Both the position numbers and the translations under genes were made by a program. From JACPKO01 sp964406775 (GTDB lineage Bacteria; Patescibacteriota; Microgenomatia; Daviesbacterales; UBA10151), in the NCBI GenBank assembly GCA_964406775.1, contig CAYOSW010000004.1, positions 8,148 to 72,147 of the forward strand: 64,000 bases of DNA. Reading direction: 5' to 3'. The notes below the pieces were generated by a model. The model was not told where the DNA came from. It ran no database searches and was given only the letters and a program-made list of their open reading frames with translations. Within the stretch, counting starts at the first letter, position 1; every line of letters begins with the position of its first letter. Shown here piece after piece: positions 1-8,878 of the stretch.

Positions 1-878
1 GCGTATAGATAAAACTTTATGGAAAGTAAAATATTACCCTTTGTAATTAAATTGCCTGAGCTTTCCAGTTGTAATTGCTGAGCGTGGGCGGAATACGGTC
101 CGAAAGCGAAATACAAAGGATCCTTAAAAATCAGCTGATTCCATAAAAACCAGAGGAATAAACCTAATGACCCCAAAGTTGCGAAAAGAATATAAGTCCC
201 TTCAATGTTTCTATATGATTTTAATTTATAACCTCCTGTTCGGAATACTTCTAAAATTACGAGTCCGGAAACAAACATGAACAAAAACCAGCCGTCATAG
301 CGGACTAATGTTGAAAGCATCACCCAAAAAGCCGACTTGATTAAATTCAGAACCTGGCCGGTTTTGTGCCAAAGCATTAACTCGTAAACTCCGGCAGTCA
401 TAACCGCCAAAAGCAGCAGCTCAGTCATAGCAGTAGACTGAAGGTAAAGAATATTAATATTGGCAACAAATATCAGCACTCCAACAATTCTTCCCAGCAA
501 GTTCACTCCTATTTGCTCCAAAAATCTGTAGATTAACGCACCCGTCGCTATAAAAGAAATCATCGAAACTATGGCTCCCGATAATCCCGAATGCCACATA
601 AAATCATTCCAGATGGTTGGCAACATTAAAATATGAGGTAAAGGCAGCCAGACAGAACCTAGCTGAGCAGCGCCTGGTTTTAGTCCCTCAACTACTCTTC
701 TTCCGATATCCAAATGGGATCTGGCATCGTTATATGACAGCCCCAGACCGCTGAAGTAATAAACAATAAAGCTGTATGCCGATATGAATATCAATAAATA
801 AACTACCAGAAGCAGGATATGCTTATTCAAGGGCTTAAAAAAGTTAAACCAATTTTTATTGATTGAGATATTAAACAT
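1..878 (-). CDS. GT-C type membrane glycosyltransferase, C-terminus cut by window edge
   Basis: The reading frame starts with ATG at 878 and stays open to the left edge, so about 292 N-terminal residues are visible and the stop is missing. After a short basic N-terminus come a membrane segment (about residues 22-42) and an outer loop with SYNDARSHLDIGRRVVEGL, then repeated hydrophobic helices. An acidic first outer loop followed by many helices is the pattern of the GT39/ArnT/PMT-like GT-C superfamily, which moves sugars from polyprenyl-phosphate donors outside the membrane. The start overlaps the end of the upstream gene by 8 nt, so translation is probably coupled. Specific substrate unknown. 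Confidence 0.75.
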   Translation of the reverse strand, partial: MFNISINKNWFNFFKPLNKHILLLVVYLLIFISAYSFIVYYFSGLGLSYNDARSHLDIGRRVVEGLKPGAAQLGSVWLPLPHILMLPTIWNDFMWHSGLSGAIVSMISFIATGALIYRFLEQIGVNLLGRIVGVLIFVANINILYLQSTAMTELLLLAVMTAGVYELMLWHKTGQVLNLIKSAFWVMLSTLVRYDGWFLFMFVSGLVILEVFRTGGYKLKSYRNIEGTYILFATLGSLGLFLWFLWNQLIFKDPLYFAFGPYSAHAQQLQLESSGNLITKGNILLSIKFYLY

Positions 879-2457
879 TTTTTACCTTTCCTCTATCCAG
901 TAAAAGTATTGAGTACAAGATGAAAGACATAAATATAATGCTTCCGGAAACAAGCCAATAAAAATTAGCAGCGGTTAAAACATTCCTCAGATACTCGCGG
1001 TAAACAAAAGATTTAGATCCGCTGTTTATTAAGAAATCTATATTTCGTTCATATGTATATTTCTGGACTTTACCGCTTAATTTTTCTAAATTCAGAACCT
1101 CATTTTTTGGAGGATTGGCACTAGAAGTTAATGCTCCTAATGTATTTACTAATATTGAATAAATAAGAACTATCAAAAAAGCCAATAAAATAAAATAATT
1201 TCTCTTAAAGCGGGAGAGAGCAACCCCGATTAAAACTGCGAGCAGTGCATAACTCGGAATTAAATATCTTGAACCGAAAGCCCAGCCTCCGTAAGGATCT
1301 CCCCACATTGAGTAAAGAAGCACGTTAGCTCCTATGATAGAAATTAATAGAGCAGCTATTTCCGGACGTGTTTTATTTAACACGAATAATCCTAAAATTC
1401 CGAAAAGTACAACCGGTGTAAAAAATATAATTCCCCTGTCCTCGCTTATAAAATGAGTATAAAATCCGTTAATTAAATTTCTGGTTTTAAAGAAGCCGAC
1501 CGCCTCTTTCTTATCTTTTTTAGGATCTTCCAGAGGTACCTTATCTTTCTCCTCCAATGGCTTATCTATTCCCAATTGTTTGTATATGTCCTTCTTCTCT
1601 AAAGGCTTACCTTGTTCATCAATACCCTTAACCCCCTGTACGGTACCTCCCAACTGAAAGGGATTGCCGTAAGAAATTTTGTTAAACCAAAGAAAAAATA
1701 ATAACGGAAGTACTGCTCCTAAGAAAGTGAGGACATAAATTAAATTTATACCTATATTAATTTTTCTTTCATTTTTATGAACCGAGATAAATCTGCCTAA
1801 TGCAAATACCGCTATCGGCAGCATAAAGAATAAGTTCGGATTATCGATAACGATTGAGGATGCACATAAAAACCATATTAAACAAAGGGACCAAAAATTT
1901 TTCCATTTTAATAATGCATAAATACTCAGCAGAATTAAAAATGACGAGATATGATGCTGATATAAATTAACAGCGTATGCGTATGCCGGAGTAGCAAACA
2001 AGAAAGTGAGCGCCCCTAAGCCTGATGCTGCTGCATTTGCTCCCAATTTTGAAGCTATCTTATATATAAGGAAGGCGTTGATTAGTGCAAATAATGCTAT
2101 AACCGAATATGTGCCTATCTGAGCTAAGTTAAACATTCTACCCAGAAGGTATCCCGGCATAACAATATATGAAACACCCGGTGCGAACAGTGAAACATAT
2201 TTCCCGTTAATCAGACCTAAATCCGGAGTAGCAAATCTGGCAATAGGCAGAGTAAACACCGGAGTATGATTTTCCAATATTGAATAAGTCAAAGCATACC
2301 TCCCTCTTTCAGGAGATAACTCTAAAGGACCACCTTCAGTAAAAACATAATCATTTAGGTTTTTCTCAGTTTGATTACCAGAAATGCCCCTTATACTAAT
2401 TCCGAGTGTGAAAATAATAAAAATAGAAATGAGAAAAATATAAAATTTCTTTAGCAT
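871..2457 (-). CDS. Multi-pass membrane protein, probable GT-C glycosyltransferase
   Basis: 528 residues with a signal-like N-terminal helix and roughly ten hydrophobic segments. The first outer region carries GGPLELSPERGRYALTYSIL and an NHTPVFTLP stretch, and a Lys/Glu/Asp-rich extracytoplasmic loop lies around residues 270-320 between helices. The layout resembles undecaprenyl-phosphate-dependent GT-C enzymes (PMT-like), but I see no diagnostic catalytic motif. It lies between a GT2 gene (1-nt gap) and another GT-C gene (8-nt overlap) at the distal end of the polysaccharide operon, so a role in glycan or glycoprotein assembly is inferred. Confidence 0.65.
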   Translation of the reverse strand: MLKKFYIFLISIFIIFTLGISIRGISGNQTEKNLNDYVFTEGGPLELSPERGRYALTYSILENHTPVFTLPIARFATPDLGLINGKYVSLFAPGVSYIVMPGYLLGRMFNLAQIGTYSVIALFALINAFLIYKIASKLGANAAASGLGALTFLFATPAYAYAVNLYQHHISSFLILLSIYALLKWKNFWSLCLIWFLCASSIVIDNPNLFFMLPIAVFALGRFISVHKNERKINIGINLIYVLTFLGAVLPLLFFLWFNKISYGNPFQLGGTVQGVKGIDEQGKPLEKKDIYKQLGIDKPLEEKDKVPLEDPKKDKKEAVGFFKTRNLINGFYTHFISEDRGIIFFTPVVLFGILGLFVLNKTRPEIAALLISIIGANVLLYSMWGDPYGGWAFGSRYLIPSYALLAVLIGVALSRFKRNYFILLAFLIVLIYSILVNTLGALTSSANPPKNEVLNLEKLSGKVQKYTYERNIDFLINSGSKSFVYREYLRNVLTAANFYWLVSGSIIFMSFILYSILLLDRGKVKNV

Positions 2458-2458
2458 A

Positions 2459-3355
2459 TTAAGCAGTCACCTTCTTTGTTGAACTATCTATCTCCCATAA
2501 AACATTCAATATTTTTTTAGAATCAAGTCGAAAAATCTTTGTATAAATATTTACTCCAATATAAAAAATCATCTTTATTGGATCTCTAAAAAGCTCTTCT
2601 ATCAGAACACTTAAAATTATTCTTGTTGGTATTCTGTATTCCTTTTCTAATCTCCCATAATATTTTTCCATCTCCAATTTTGAAAGTTGGAATCTACTGC
2701 TTTTTCTTAAATGCTCTTTCATATTTTGGGGATTTTTGAATAATACATAGGCTTGAGGAAAATACCTGTAAATTCCATTTAGTTTCCTGTTTTGAAAATA
2801 GAAGTACGCGTCGTTTGTGGATATTGAATCCCGAATATCAAATTTTCTAACCCAATTTGTCCGAAAAGCCATAAATCTTCCTACAACAGCCAGGTAATTA
2901 TCTCCCCTATCCCAATTTACTGCGATTTTGCTCACGATATCTGTTCCTTTATTCAAAATACTTTCAAAAAAATTTGTTGCCTTGACCGGTTTATTTAAAA
3001 TACTCAGCATTGTTATTTCGGGGTGCTTAACAAACTGACTAATTACTTTTTTTAATGTAGTTTTAGAGAAAAGCACATCATCTTGAGTTAAAATCAATAG
3101 ATCTGTGTTTGTAAGCTCAATAATTTGTTTTCTTTTTTTTGCCTGGCTACTTTCAACTAAATTCTCATAAAATTCTACTTTAAGTTTACGTAATTGCTTT
3201 TTTACAAACTCGCTCAGAGGAACCCTATCGGCTATAAGGATAATTTTGAATTTAGTTATTTTTTCAGAAGCCCTAATTGATTTAATAGTGTCAATTATCG
3301 ACTCGCCACCATAACAAGTAGCAATGCCGACTGTTAAAGATAGTTTTTTATTCAT
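2459..3355 (-). CDS. Family 2 glycosyltransferase
   Basis: 298 residues. The N-terminus LTVGIATCYGGESIIDTIKSI is the nucleotide-binding beta strand and helix of a GT-A fold. LLILTQDDVLF near residue 90 is a variant of the metal-binding DxD region. The C-terminal 60 residues are amphipathic and basic, suggesting peripheral membrane attachment. It shares general layout with the GT2 proteins at 7008-7967 and 7973-8875, so the three may have arisen by duplication. Its ATG overlaps the stop of the upstream oxidoreductase gene by 4 nt. Confidence 0.8.
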   Translation of the reverse strand: MNKKLSLTVGIATCYGGESIIDTIKSIRASEKITKFKIILIADRVPLSEFVKKQLRKLKVEFYENLVESSQAKKRKQIIELTNTDLLILTQDDVLFSKTTLKKVISQFVKHPEITMLSILNKPVKATNFFESILNKGTDIVSKIAVNWDRGDNYLAVVGRFMAFRTNWVRKFDIRDSISTNDAYFYFQNRKLNGIYRYFPQAYVLFKNPQNMKEHLRKSSRFQLSKLEMEKYYGRLEKEYRIPTRIILSVLIEELFRDPIKMIFYIGVNIYTKIFRLDSKKILNVLWEIDSSTKKVTA

Positions 3356-4632
3356 TTAAAAAGCCTTTCTTGATCCTTCCATAACTCAAATGAAAGTCTG
3401 TCTATTGGAAGATCAACATCATTAAAAGTTATAGCTTCATCCATTTTTATATCTCTTTTTAAAACTGCTCCGTCTGTTAGACCCTGCGGAATTAAATTTT
3501 CTTTACGGGCTGTTTTACGGTTTTCTAAAACTCCATAAACAGTAAATCCTCCAATTCCATCAAGAACTTCTCCTTTTTTCAGGTCTTTTTTCGCAAGAGC
3601 AATAACCTCACAAACCGGAGCACCTATAGGGGCAAGCGAAGCGTCCTTAAAAATTACTGTCTGAGCAACCGTAATCGGTGCTTCTATCGGACTTAAGTGG
3701 CAGTGAGTATAAAAAGTATAAAAAGGTCCGTCTCCCATCTTATAACATTTCATATATCTTCTTTTGATGGGGTTTTTTGAGTAGGCTATTACAAAAACTC
3801 CGAAAGAAGGTTCTGCACCGAGAATATAATCTGTCAATCCTGTTTTTAACATTTGTTTTTTATCAAATAAGTTAACTGCTTCTTCAACGCGCGAGGCTTT
3901 TAAGCCCAACATTCCTCTTTTAGCTACAGGGAATCCTGTGGCATTAGCGATAGTTGCCATTTCAAAAGCAATTTTAGATCCGTCAGCGAATGAGGTAATC
4001 ATCTTCGGTCTCTGCCAATGAGCCTTGGCAAAAGCGGCTTGAGTAATAGGAGTACGTCTTGCATCAATTAAACTTTTAATATTTCCAACCATTACCGGTT
4101 TGAATCCCATCTGCTTTACATATCTGAATATTCTCATTAATACAGCCGGCTGATCTCCTTCAGCCTGGGAAAACATAACACCGGCTTTATCGGCATACTT
4201 TTTAATTATCGGGCCGAGAGTCGCGTCAAGTTCGGCATTAACCAAAATCAGATGTTTTTTATTTTTTATTGCAGATATTGAGACCCGTGACCCGAATTCA
4301 ACCTCACCGGTAGCTTCGACAATTACATCAATATTTTTAGAGTTAGTTAACAGTTCAAAGTCAGAGGTTATAGCCAATGTTCCGGATTTAATAAGCTTTT
4401 CAATTTGATCCTGAGATTTAACTTCTTTGTATTTCTTTACTTTCAAAAGCTTTAAGCCTTTTTCAATATTTTTAACTGTTCTGTTAGAAATTGCGGACAA
4501 TCTCATTCCGGAAATACCCTCTAAAACCTGCATCCCAAATCCCTGACCTGCAAACCCAAAACCAACTAAGCCGATACGTATTGGCTTTCCGTTTTTCTCC
4601 AATTTTTCCAATGCTTTATCAATTATTATCAT
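3352..4632 (-). CDS. SAF-domain NAD(P)-dependent oxidoreductase (homoserine-dehydrogenase-like, COG4091 type)
   Basis: 426 residues. RIGLVGFGFAGQGFGMQVL near residue 20 is a Rossmann dinucleotide-binding motif. The middle resembles homoserine dehydrogenase/GFO-type oxidoreductases. The C-terminal 90 residues (EVIALAKKDLKKGEVLDGIGG onward) form a SAF domain like those of sialic acid synthase and antifreeze proteins. The family is often next to sugar-nucleotide genes, and here it directly overlaps an rfbC-like epimerase. Reduction or oxidation of a nucleotide-sugar or sugar acid is an inference; the biochemical reaction is not established. Confidence 0.75.
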   Translation of the reverse strand: MIIIDKALEKLEKNGKPIRIGLVGFGFAGQGFGMQVLEGISGMRLSAISNRTVKNIEKGLKLLKVKKYKEVKSQDQIEKLIKSGTLAITSDFELLTNSKNIDVIVEATGEVEFGSRVSISAIKNKKHLILVNAELDATLGPIIKKYADKAGVMFSQAEGDQPAVLMRIFRYVKQMGFKPVMVGNIKSLIDARRTPITQAAFAKAHWQRPKMITSFADGSKIAFEMATIANATGFPVAKRGMLGLKASRVEEAVNLFDKKQMLKTGLTDYILGAEPSFGVFVIAYSKNPIKRRYMKCYKMGDGPFYTFYTHCHLSPIEAPITVAQTVIFKDASLAPIGAPVCEVIALAKKDLKKGEVLDGIGGFTVYGVLENRKTARKENLIPQGLTDGAVLKRDIKMDEAITFNDVDLPIDRLSFELWKDQERLFK

Positions 4633-5159
4633 TATTTATAAGCCTCCCAGGCTTTATCTTTTTCGGAGACTATCTCAACATTAATCGGCCAGTTAACTTT
4701 AAAAGACGGATCATCAAATCTTATTCCTCTTTCAAATTCTGCTGTAAAAGGCTGGTCCGAAAAATTTATGAATTCCGTATTATCTTCCAAAGTTAAAATT
4801 GCGTGGCCGCAATTGGGCGGAGTTAAAAGCATTTTGTAGTCACCGGCTTTTAATTCAAATCCTTCAATCTCTCCGTAAGTTGGTGAATCCTTCCGTAAAT
4901 CAATTACCAGCTCGTATATTGATCCGCTTGTAACCCTGGTTAATTTATACTCTGCAAAAGGAGGGACTTGATAATGGATCCCTCTCATTGTTCCTTTTTT
5001 CTCTGTAAAAGAAACATATCCCTGAATGACATTAAAAATTATTCCCCTCTCTTTAAATTTTTCGGTATCAAAAGTCCTCGCCAGAAACCCCCGGTCATCC
5101 GCTTTTTTCTCAAGTTCTATAATGAAACAATCCTTGATCTTAGTTTGAATAAATTTCAT
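4632..5159 (-). CDS. rfbC: dTDP-4-dehydrorhamnose 3,5-epimerase family protein (RmlC-like cupin)
   Basis: 175 residues, the usual RmlC length. GTMRGIHYQ near residue 60 carries the catalytic His, DDRGFLARTFD and RFDDPSFKVNWP are conserved family segments, and NCGHAIL is the cupin second motif. The enzyme epimerises C3 and C5 of 4-keto-6-deoxy sugar nucleotides. With a CDP-glucose-forming enzyme two genes upstream, the substrate may be a CDP- rather than dTDP-linked sugar (inference). The stop and the next start share one base at 4632. Confidence 0.85.
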   Translation of the reverse strand: MKFIQTKIKDCFIIELEKKADDRGFLARTFDTEKFKERGIIFNVIQGYVSFTEKKGTMRGIHYQVPPFAEYKLTRVTSGSIYELVIDLRKDSPTYGEIEGFELKAGDYKMLLTPPNCGHAILTLEDNTEFINFSDQPFTAEFERGIRFDDPSFKVNWPINVEIVSEKDKAWEAYK

Positions 5160-5161
5160 AG

Positions 5162-6187
5162 TTATATTTTCCAGAAAAAATTTTTGTCAATTTGTTTAGT
5201 TTTAACCAGATGCTCTATCTCCTTAAGTCTGGTATAAGCTCTGGATTCGAAAGTCTCTTTATCTAGTGCAATTGACTCAAAAACTTTTTTTAGATCTTTT
5301 ACACCTTCCTGAACTGTCCGTTTTAACACCAGTTTTGGAAAAGTCCTTTTAATTTTTTCGAATGAAACTCTATAAGAGCGGGTGTCTCCATCAGGTTTTC
5401 CGAATGAAACTTTGCAACCCGGAAGAACTTTTCCGATTATTTCTGCAACCTCACGTACTTTATAATTTCCATCTGTATTTCCTACATTAAAAACCTGATT
5501 CTGTACTAAGTTTTTCGGTGCTTCCAGAACTGCCAGAAATGCTTCGCAAACATCAAGGATGTGAACAAGCGGCCTCCAAGGTGTTCCGTCAGAGGACATC
5601 CTAATTTCTTTCTCAGTCCAGGCTATGCCTGACAAATTATTAACGACTAAATCAAATCTCATTCTCGGAGAAGGTCCGAATACTGTTGCGTTCCGCATAT
5701 AAGCTACTGTAAAGAAAGGATCGGCCAATTTTTGAAGATCCTGTTCGACCAATAATTTACATTTAGCATATGCAGTTTGAGGAAAAACCTCCGATGTCTC
5801 ATCTACCATTCCATCTTTTGCTATACCGTAAATGGAACAGGATGAGGAATAGATAAATCTTTTTACACCGGCTTTTTTAGCAAGCTTCGCAAGTCTGACT
5901 ATTGCAGTGTGGTTGATATCGTATGTATTTTTAGGATCCTGATTTCCTAAAGGATCGTTGGATAAATCTGCAAGCGAAATAACAGCATCAAAACCTTTTA
6001 AATCCGTAAGAGTTATTTCTCTGGTATCCTTTGTTATTACTTTCGGGGAAAATTTTACTCCGTTATATAGCCAGCCTTCCCGGTAAAAACCGGAATCAAT
6101 TCCCGTCACGTCGTGACCGCGCTTCATAAACACCTGAGCCATCTGAGTTCCGATATACCCGTCAATTCCTGTAATTATTACTTTCAT
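5162..6187 (-). CDS. Extended short-chain dehydrogenase (NAD-dependent sugar epimerase/dehydratase)
   Basis: MKVIITGIDGYIGTQMAQ gives the GxxGxxG NAD-binding loop, YSSSCSIYG the active-site Ser strand, and TAYAKCK the catalytic YxxxK. The frame is open further upstream to 6217, but the ATG at 6187 puts the Rossmann strand at the N-terminus and lies 4 nt after the rfbF stop, so I use it. Length is 341 residues, typical of sugar-nucleotide epimerases and dehydratases. Whether it is the missing CDP-glucose 4,6-dehydratase or a C4/C2 epimerase cannot be read from sequence alone. Confidence 0.82.
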   Translation of the reverse strand: MKVIITGIDGYIGTQMAQVFMKRGHDVTGIDSGFYREGWLYNGVKFSPKVITKDTREITLTDLKGFDAVISLADLSNDPLGNQDPKNTYDINHTAIVRLAKLAKKAGVKRFIYSSSCSIYGIAKDGMVDETSEVFPQTAYAKCKLLVEQDLQKLADPFFTVAYMRNATVFGPSPRMRFDLVVNNLSGIAWTEKEIRMSSDGTPWRPLVHILDVCEAFLAVLEAPKNLVQNQVFNVGNTDGNYKVREVAEIIGKVLPGCKVSFGKPDGDTRSYRVSFEKIKRTFPKLVLKRTVQEGVKDLKKVFESIALDKETFESRAYTRLKEIEHLVKTKQIDKNFFWKI

Positions 6188-6191
6188 TTTT

Positions 6192-6968
6192 TTACCAGAC
6201 TTTCCAGGGCGCTTCACCCTTATCCCAAAGTTTTTCTAAAACCATTTTGTCTCTTAGAGTATCCATACATTGCCAAAAACCGTTATGCTTGAAGGCAGCG
6301 AGCTGTCCTTCTTTTGCCAGTTTCCTCAATGGCTCCTGTTCCCAGATAGTTTTGTCCCCTTCAAGATATTTGAAGATTTCCGGTTCCAAAACAAAGAATC
6401 CTCCATTGATGAATGCCCCTGCCTCACCTTCTGCTTTTTCTCTGAATTGAGGTACTTTTGTTTCGCCTTTTCCTAGGTTGATTACTCCGAAACGGCCCGG
6501 GTGTTCAATCGCTGTTACCGTTGCTAAAACTTTTTGTTTTTTGTGAAAGCTTAAGAGTTTTTTTATATCTACATCCGAAACCCCGTCACCATACGTTAAG
6601 AAAAAAGGCTCATCTCCGATATATTTTTGCGCCCTCTTTATTCTTCCTCCGGTTAAAGTATCTTCCCCTGTTTCGACTAATGTTACTTTCCAGGGTTCTG
6701 CACCATTTTTATGAACTTGCATCGTGTGATTACCCATATCAAAAGTTACATCGGCATTATGGAGCGAGTAATTGGCAAAATACTCCTTAATTACGTGAGA
6801 TTTATAACCGCATAAAATTACAAAATCGTTAAATCCGTGAGCGGAAAAAATTTTCATTATATGCCAAAGTATCGGCTTACTGCCGATCTCAGCCATAGGT
6901 TTCGGTTTTATTGATGTTTCTTCGGAAAGTCTGGTACCAAACCCCCCTGCTAAAATCACTACTTTCAT
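6192..6968 (-). CDS. rfbF: Glucose-1-phosphate cytidylyltransferase
   Basis: 258 residues from ATG 6968; a TTG at 6989 would add seven residues before the conserved start and is less likely. MKVVILAGGFGTRLSEET is the nucleotidyltransferase signature, followed by KPKPMAEIGSKPILWHIMK with the catalytic Lys, and YGDGVSDVDI with the metal-binding Asp. Length and the whole sequence match RfbF closely. It makes CDP-glucose from CTP and glucose-1-phosphate, the first step toward CDP-3,6-dideoxyhexoses and related branched sugars. Confidence 0.92.
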   Translation of the reverse strand: MKVVILAGGFGTRLSEETSIKPKPMAEIGSKPILWHIMKIFSAHGFNDFVILCGYKSHVIKEYFANYSLHNADVTFDMGNHTMQVHKNGAEPWKVTLVETGEDTLTGGRIKRAQKYIGDEPFFLTYGDGVSDVDIKKLLSFHKKQKVLATVTAIEHPGRFGVINLGKGETKVPQFREKAEGEAGAFINGGFFVLEPEIFKYLEGDKTIWEQEPLRKLAKEGQLAAFKHNGFWQCMDTLRDKMVLEKLWDKGEAPWKVW

Positions 6969-7007
6969 AAGTTTCTTGTTTATAGTCAATAACTATAAGT
7001 TATTATA

Positions 7008-7967
7008 TTAAATTTTGCCTTTCTTCGCAACCGGAAAATCTGCTAAGTGCAAATCTTTTGAGGTTGACGAAATCTCCCAGGTTGAAGATATTTCCTTATA
7101 GAAGATGCCTTTAATTCTTATCCAAGCCGATAAAATCAGATAAAGGATGGTATATGCCGGATTCTTCAAAAAACCACAAACCATACCTTTTAATACGAGA
7201 ATGGGATTTATTCCGAAAAACATTGAGGAACTGCCGTATTGCTGTTTGACAAATTCCTCGCCGAATTCTTTATAAAATTTACTCTGGGACTGAAGGAATC
7301 TTATACTCTGCTTCTGGTGATCAGAGATTGTTTCAGGTAATTTGATATAACACTCAGTTGCGGCAAGTTTAAACTTAAAGCCTCTTTGTTTACATAATAA
7401 ATAAACATATGCATCTTCCCCAACACTCTCCTTAAATTTAATTTTTTTGTAAAACTTTTTTGAAAATGCTCTTGCTGCTCCGTGACAGAAATAAATATTA
7501 TCCCCTTTCTCAATTTCTCTGAAAACGAAATCCTTAATAACAAATCCTGCAGCCAGGATTTTCTCGATTATTTTTTTGGGAGTATACGGTTTTACTCTGG
7601 GAGAGGTAAGGTCAGCCTCGCCTTTAATAAGAGGATGTATCAATTTAGAAATAAAATCTCTTTCTTGAATATAAATATCTGCATTTAACAACACGAATAT
7701 ATCACTATTTGATAATTCAAAAAGCTGATTTTCCCTGCCGGCCACACCTATCCTGTTCTTGTTATTTACCACCTGGATCAATGGGTTTCTGAGCTTTTCG
7801 GCTGTCTCAACAGTTTTGTCTTTGCTGTTGTCGGAAGTCACTATAATTTTTTCAAGTTTGAACCCCTCAAACTTTTGGTTTAACAATTGCTTCAGTAAAA
7901 ACCCGATATTTTTTTCTTCGTTATATGCAGGTATCCCTATAGTTACACTCGGTTTATTCATTTTCAT
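7008..7967 (-). CDS. Family 2 glycosyltransferase
   Basis: 319 residues. SVTIGIPAYNEEKNIGFLLKQL is the canonical GT2 opening, FVLLNADIYI near residue 94 holds the DxD-like metal site, and an amphipathic segment near the C-terminus could bind membrane. It is close in organisation to the next GT2 gene upstream (both have a GIPAY start and a KLPETISDHQ/RLPETVDDF-type segment), consistent with tandem duplication. Two near starts exist (7967 and 7961). Substrate unknown. Confidence 0.85.
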   Translation of the reverse strand: MKMNKPSVTIGIPAYNEEKNIGFLLKQLLNQKFEGFKLEKIIVTSDNSKDKTVETAEKLRNPLIQVVNNKNRIGVAGRENQLFELSNSDIFVLLNADIYIQERDFISKLIHPLIKGEADLTSPRVKPYTPKKIIEKILAAGFVIKDFVFREIEKGDNIYFCHGAARAFSKKFYKKIKFKESVGEDAYVYLLCKQRGFKFKLAATECYIKLPETISDHQKQSIRFLQSQSKFYKEFGEEFVKQQYGSSSMFFGINPILVLKGMVCGFLKNPAYTILYLILSAWIRIKGIFYKEISSTWEISSTSKDLHLADFPVAKKGKI

Positions 7968-7972
7968 AATTT

Positions 7973-8875
7973 TTATAGTTTTTTAGTACTTAATGCCAGA
8001 TTCCAGGTTTTGAAATTTGTCTTTTCTTTCAGTAACAAAAAGTTATTTATATACAGTTTGAAAAAAAGGGCCTCGATGGGGAATCTCAAAAATACTTTTA
8101 ATAAACTTATCCAATACTCTTTTTCAGGTATTCTCCATTCTTCAGCTGCAAGGCTCTTAAACTGATCCTCTGTTATTAATTGAGACTTTCTCACTCTTAA
8201 TTCCTGACTTCTAAAGTCATCTACCGTTTCAGGGAGTCTGAAATAAACTGACGCATTTCTTGCGAATTTATATAAATTCTTTTCTTGAAGATTTCTTAAA
8301 TATATGTAGATATCAACATTTCCAACAGAATTTCTATCGAGCCTTAACTTGCCGGCAAAGCTTCTCGACATCGCCATTATTTTTCCGTCATTAGTAAAAC
8401 GGGTCTCTCCATTTTTGTAATTTAATCTCAAAGGCTTGAATGCTAAATAGCTTGTATATATACATCTGCCGATGAAAGTTTTGGGCTTCAAGGCGCAAAT
8501 ATTGCCGGAAACAAGTCCGACTTTTTTATCTTCCAGGAGGGGGTTTACCAGATTCTCAATAACCGATTTTGAGGTAATTTTTATGTCATCGTTTAACGAA
8601 ACAAATATTTCTCCCCTGCTTTCTTCTATTAATTTTTGCAAACCGAATGCGTAGCCTTTATTTTTTTTACCCTCAATTAATCTGATCTTTTTATTTCTTA
8701 CTTTTTTTACTTCGCTAACTGTATTATCTGTGCAGGCATCAGCATATACCAATATCTCTTCAACCAAGATATTTCTTTCTTTTTGTACGCTTAACGAACG
8801 CAATAATCTGCCTATATTCCCTTCTGCCTGATAAGCCGGTATGCCGATTGATATTTCAGTTCTGAGATTTTTCAT
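7973..8875 (-). CDS. Family 2 glycosyltransferase
   Basis: 300 residues. EISIGIPAYQAEGNIGRLL opens the GT-A fold, and EIFVSLNDDIKI gives the acidic metal-binding region near residue 95. RLPETVDDFRSQELRVRKSQ parallels a segment of the following GT2 gene, so the two are likely paralogues. It has a 5-nt gap to the next gene and a 3-nt gap to the kinase-like gene upstream, within the polysaccharide operon. Acceptor and donor are unknown. Confidence 0.85.
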   Translation of the reverse strand: MKNLRTEISIGIPAYQAEGNIGRLLRSLSVQKERNILVEEILVYADACTDNTVSEVKKVRNKKIRLIEGKKNKGYAFGLQKLIEESRGEIFVSLNDDIKITSKSVIENLVNPLLEDKKVGLVSGNICALKPKTFIGRCIYTSYLAFKPLRLNYKNGETRFTNDGKIMAMSRSFAGKLRLDRNSVGNVDIYIYLRNLQEKNLYKFARNASVYFRLPETVDDFRSQELRVRKSQLITEDQFKSLAAEEWRIPEKEYWISLLKVFLRFPIEALFFKLYINNFLLLKEKTNFKTWNLALSTKKL

Positions 8876-8878
8876 AAA

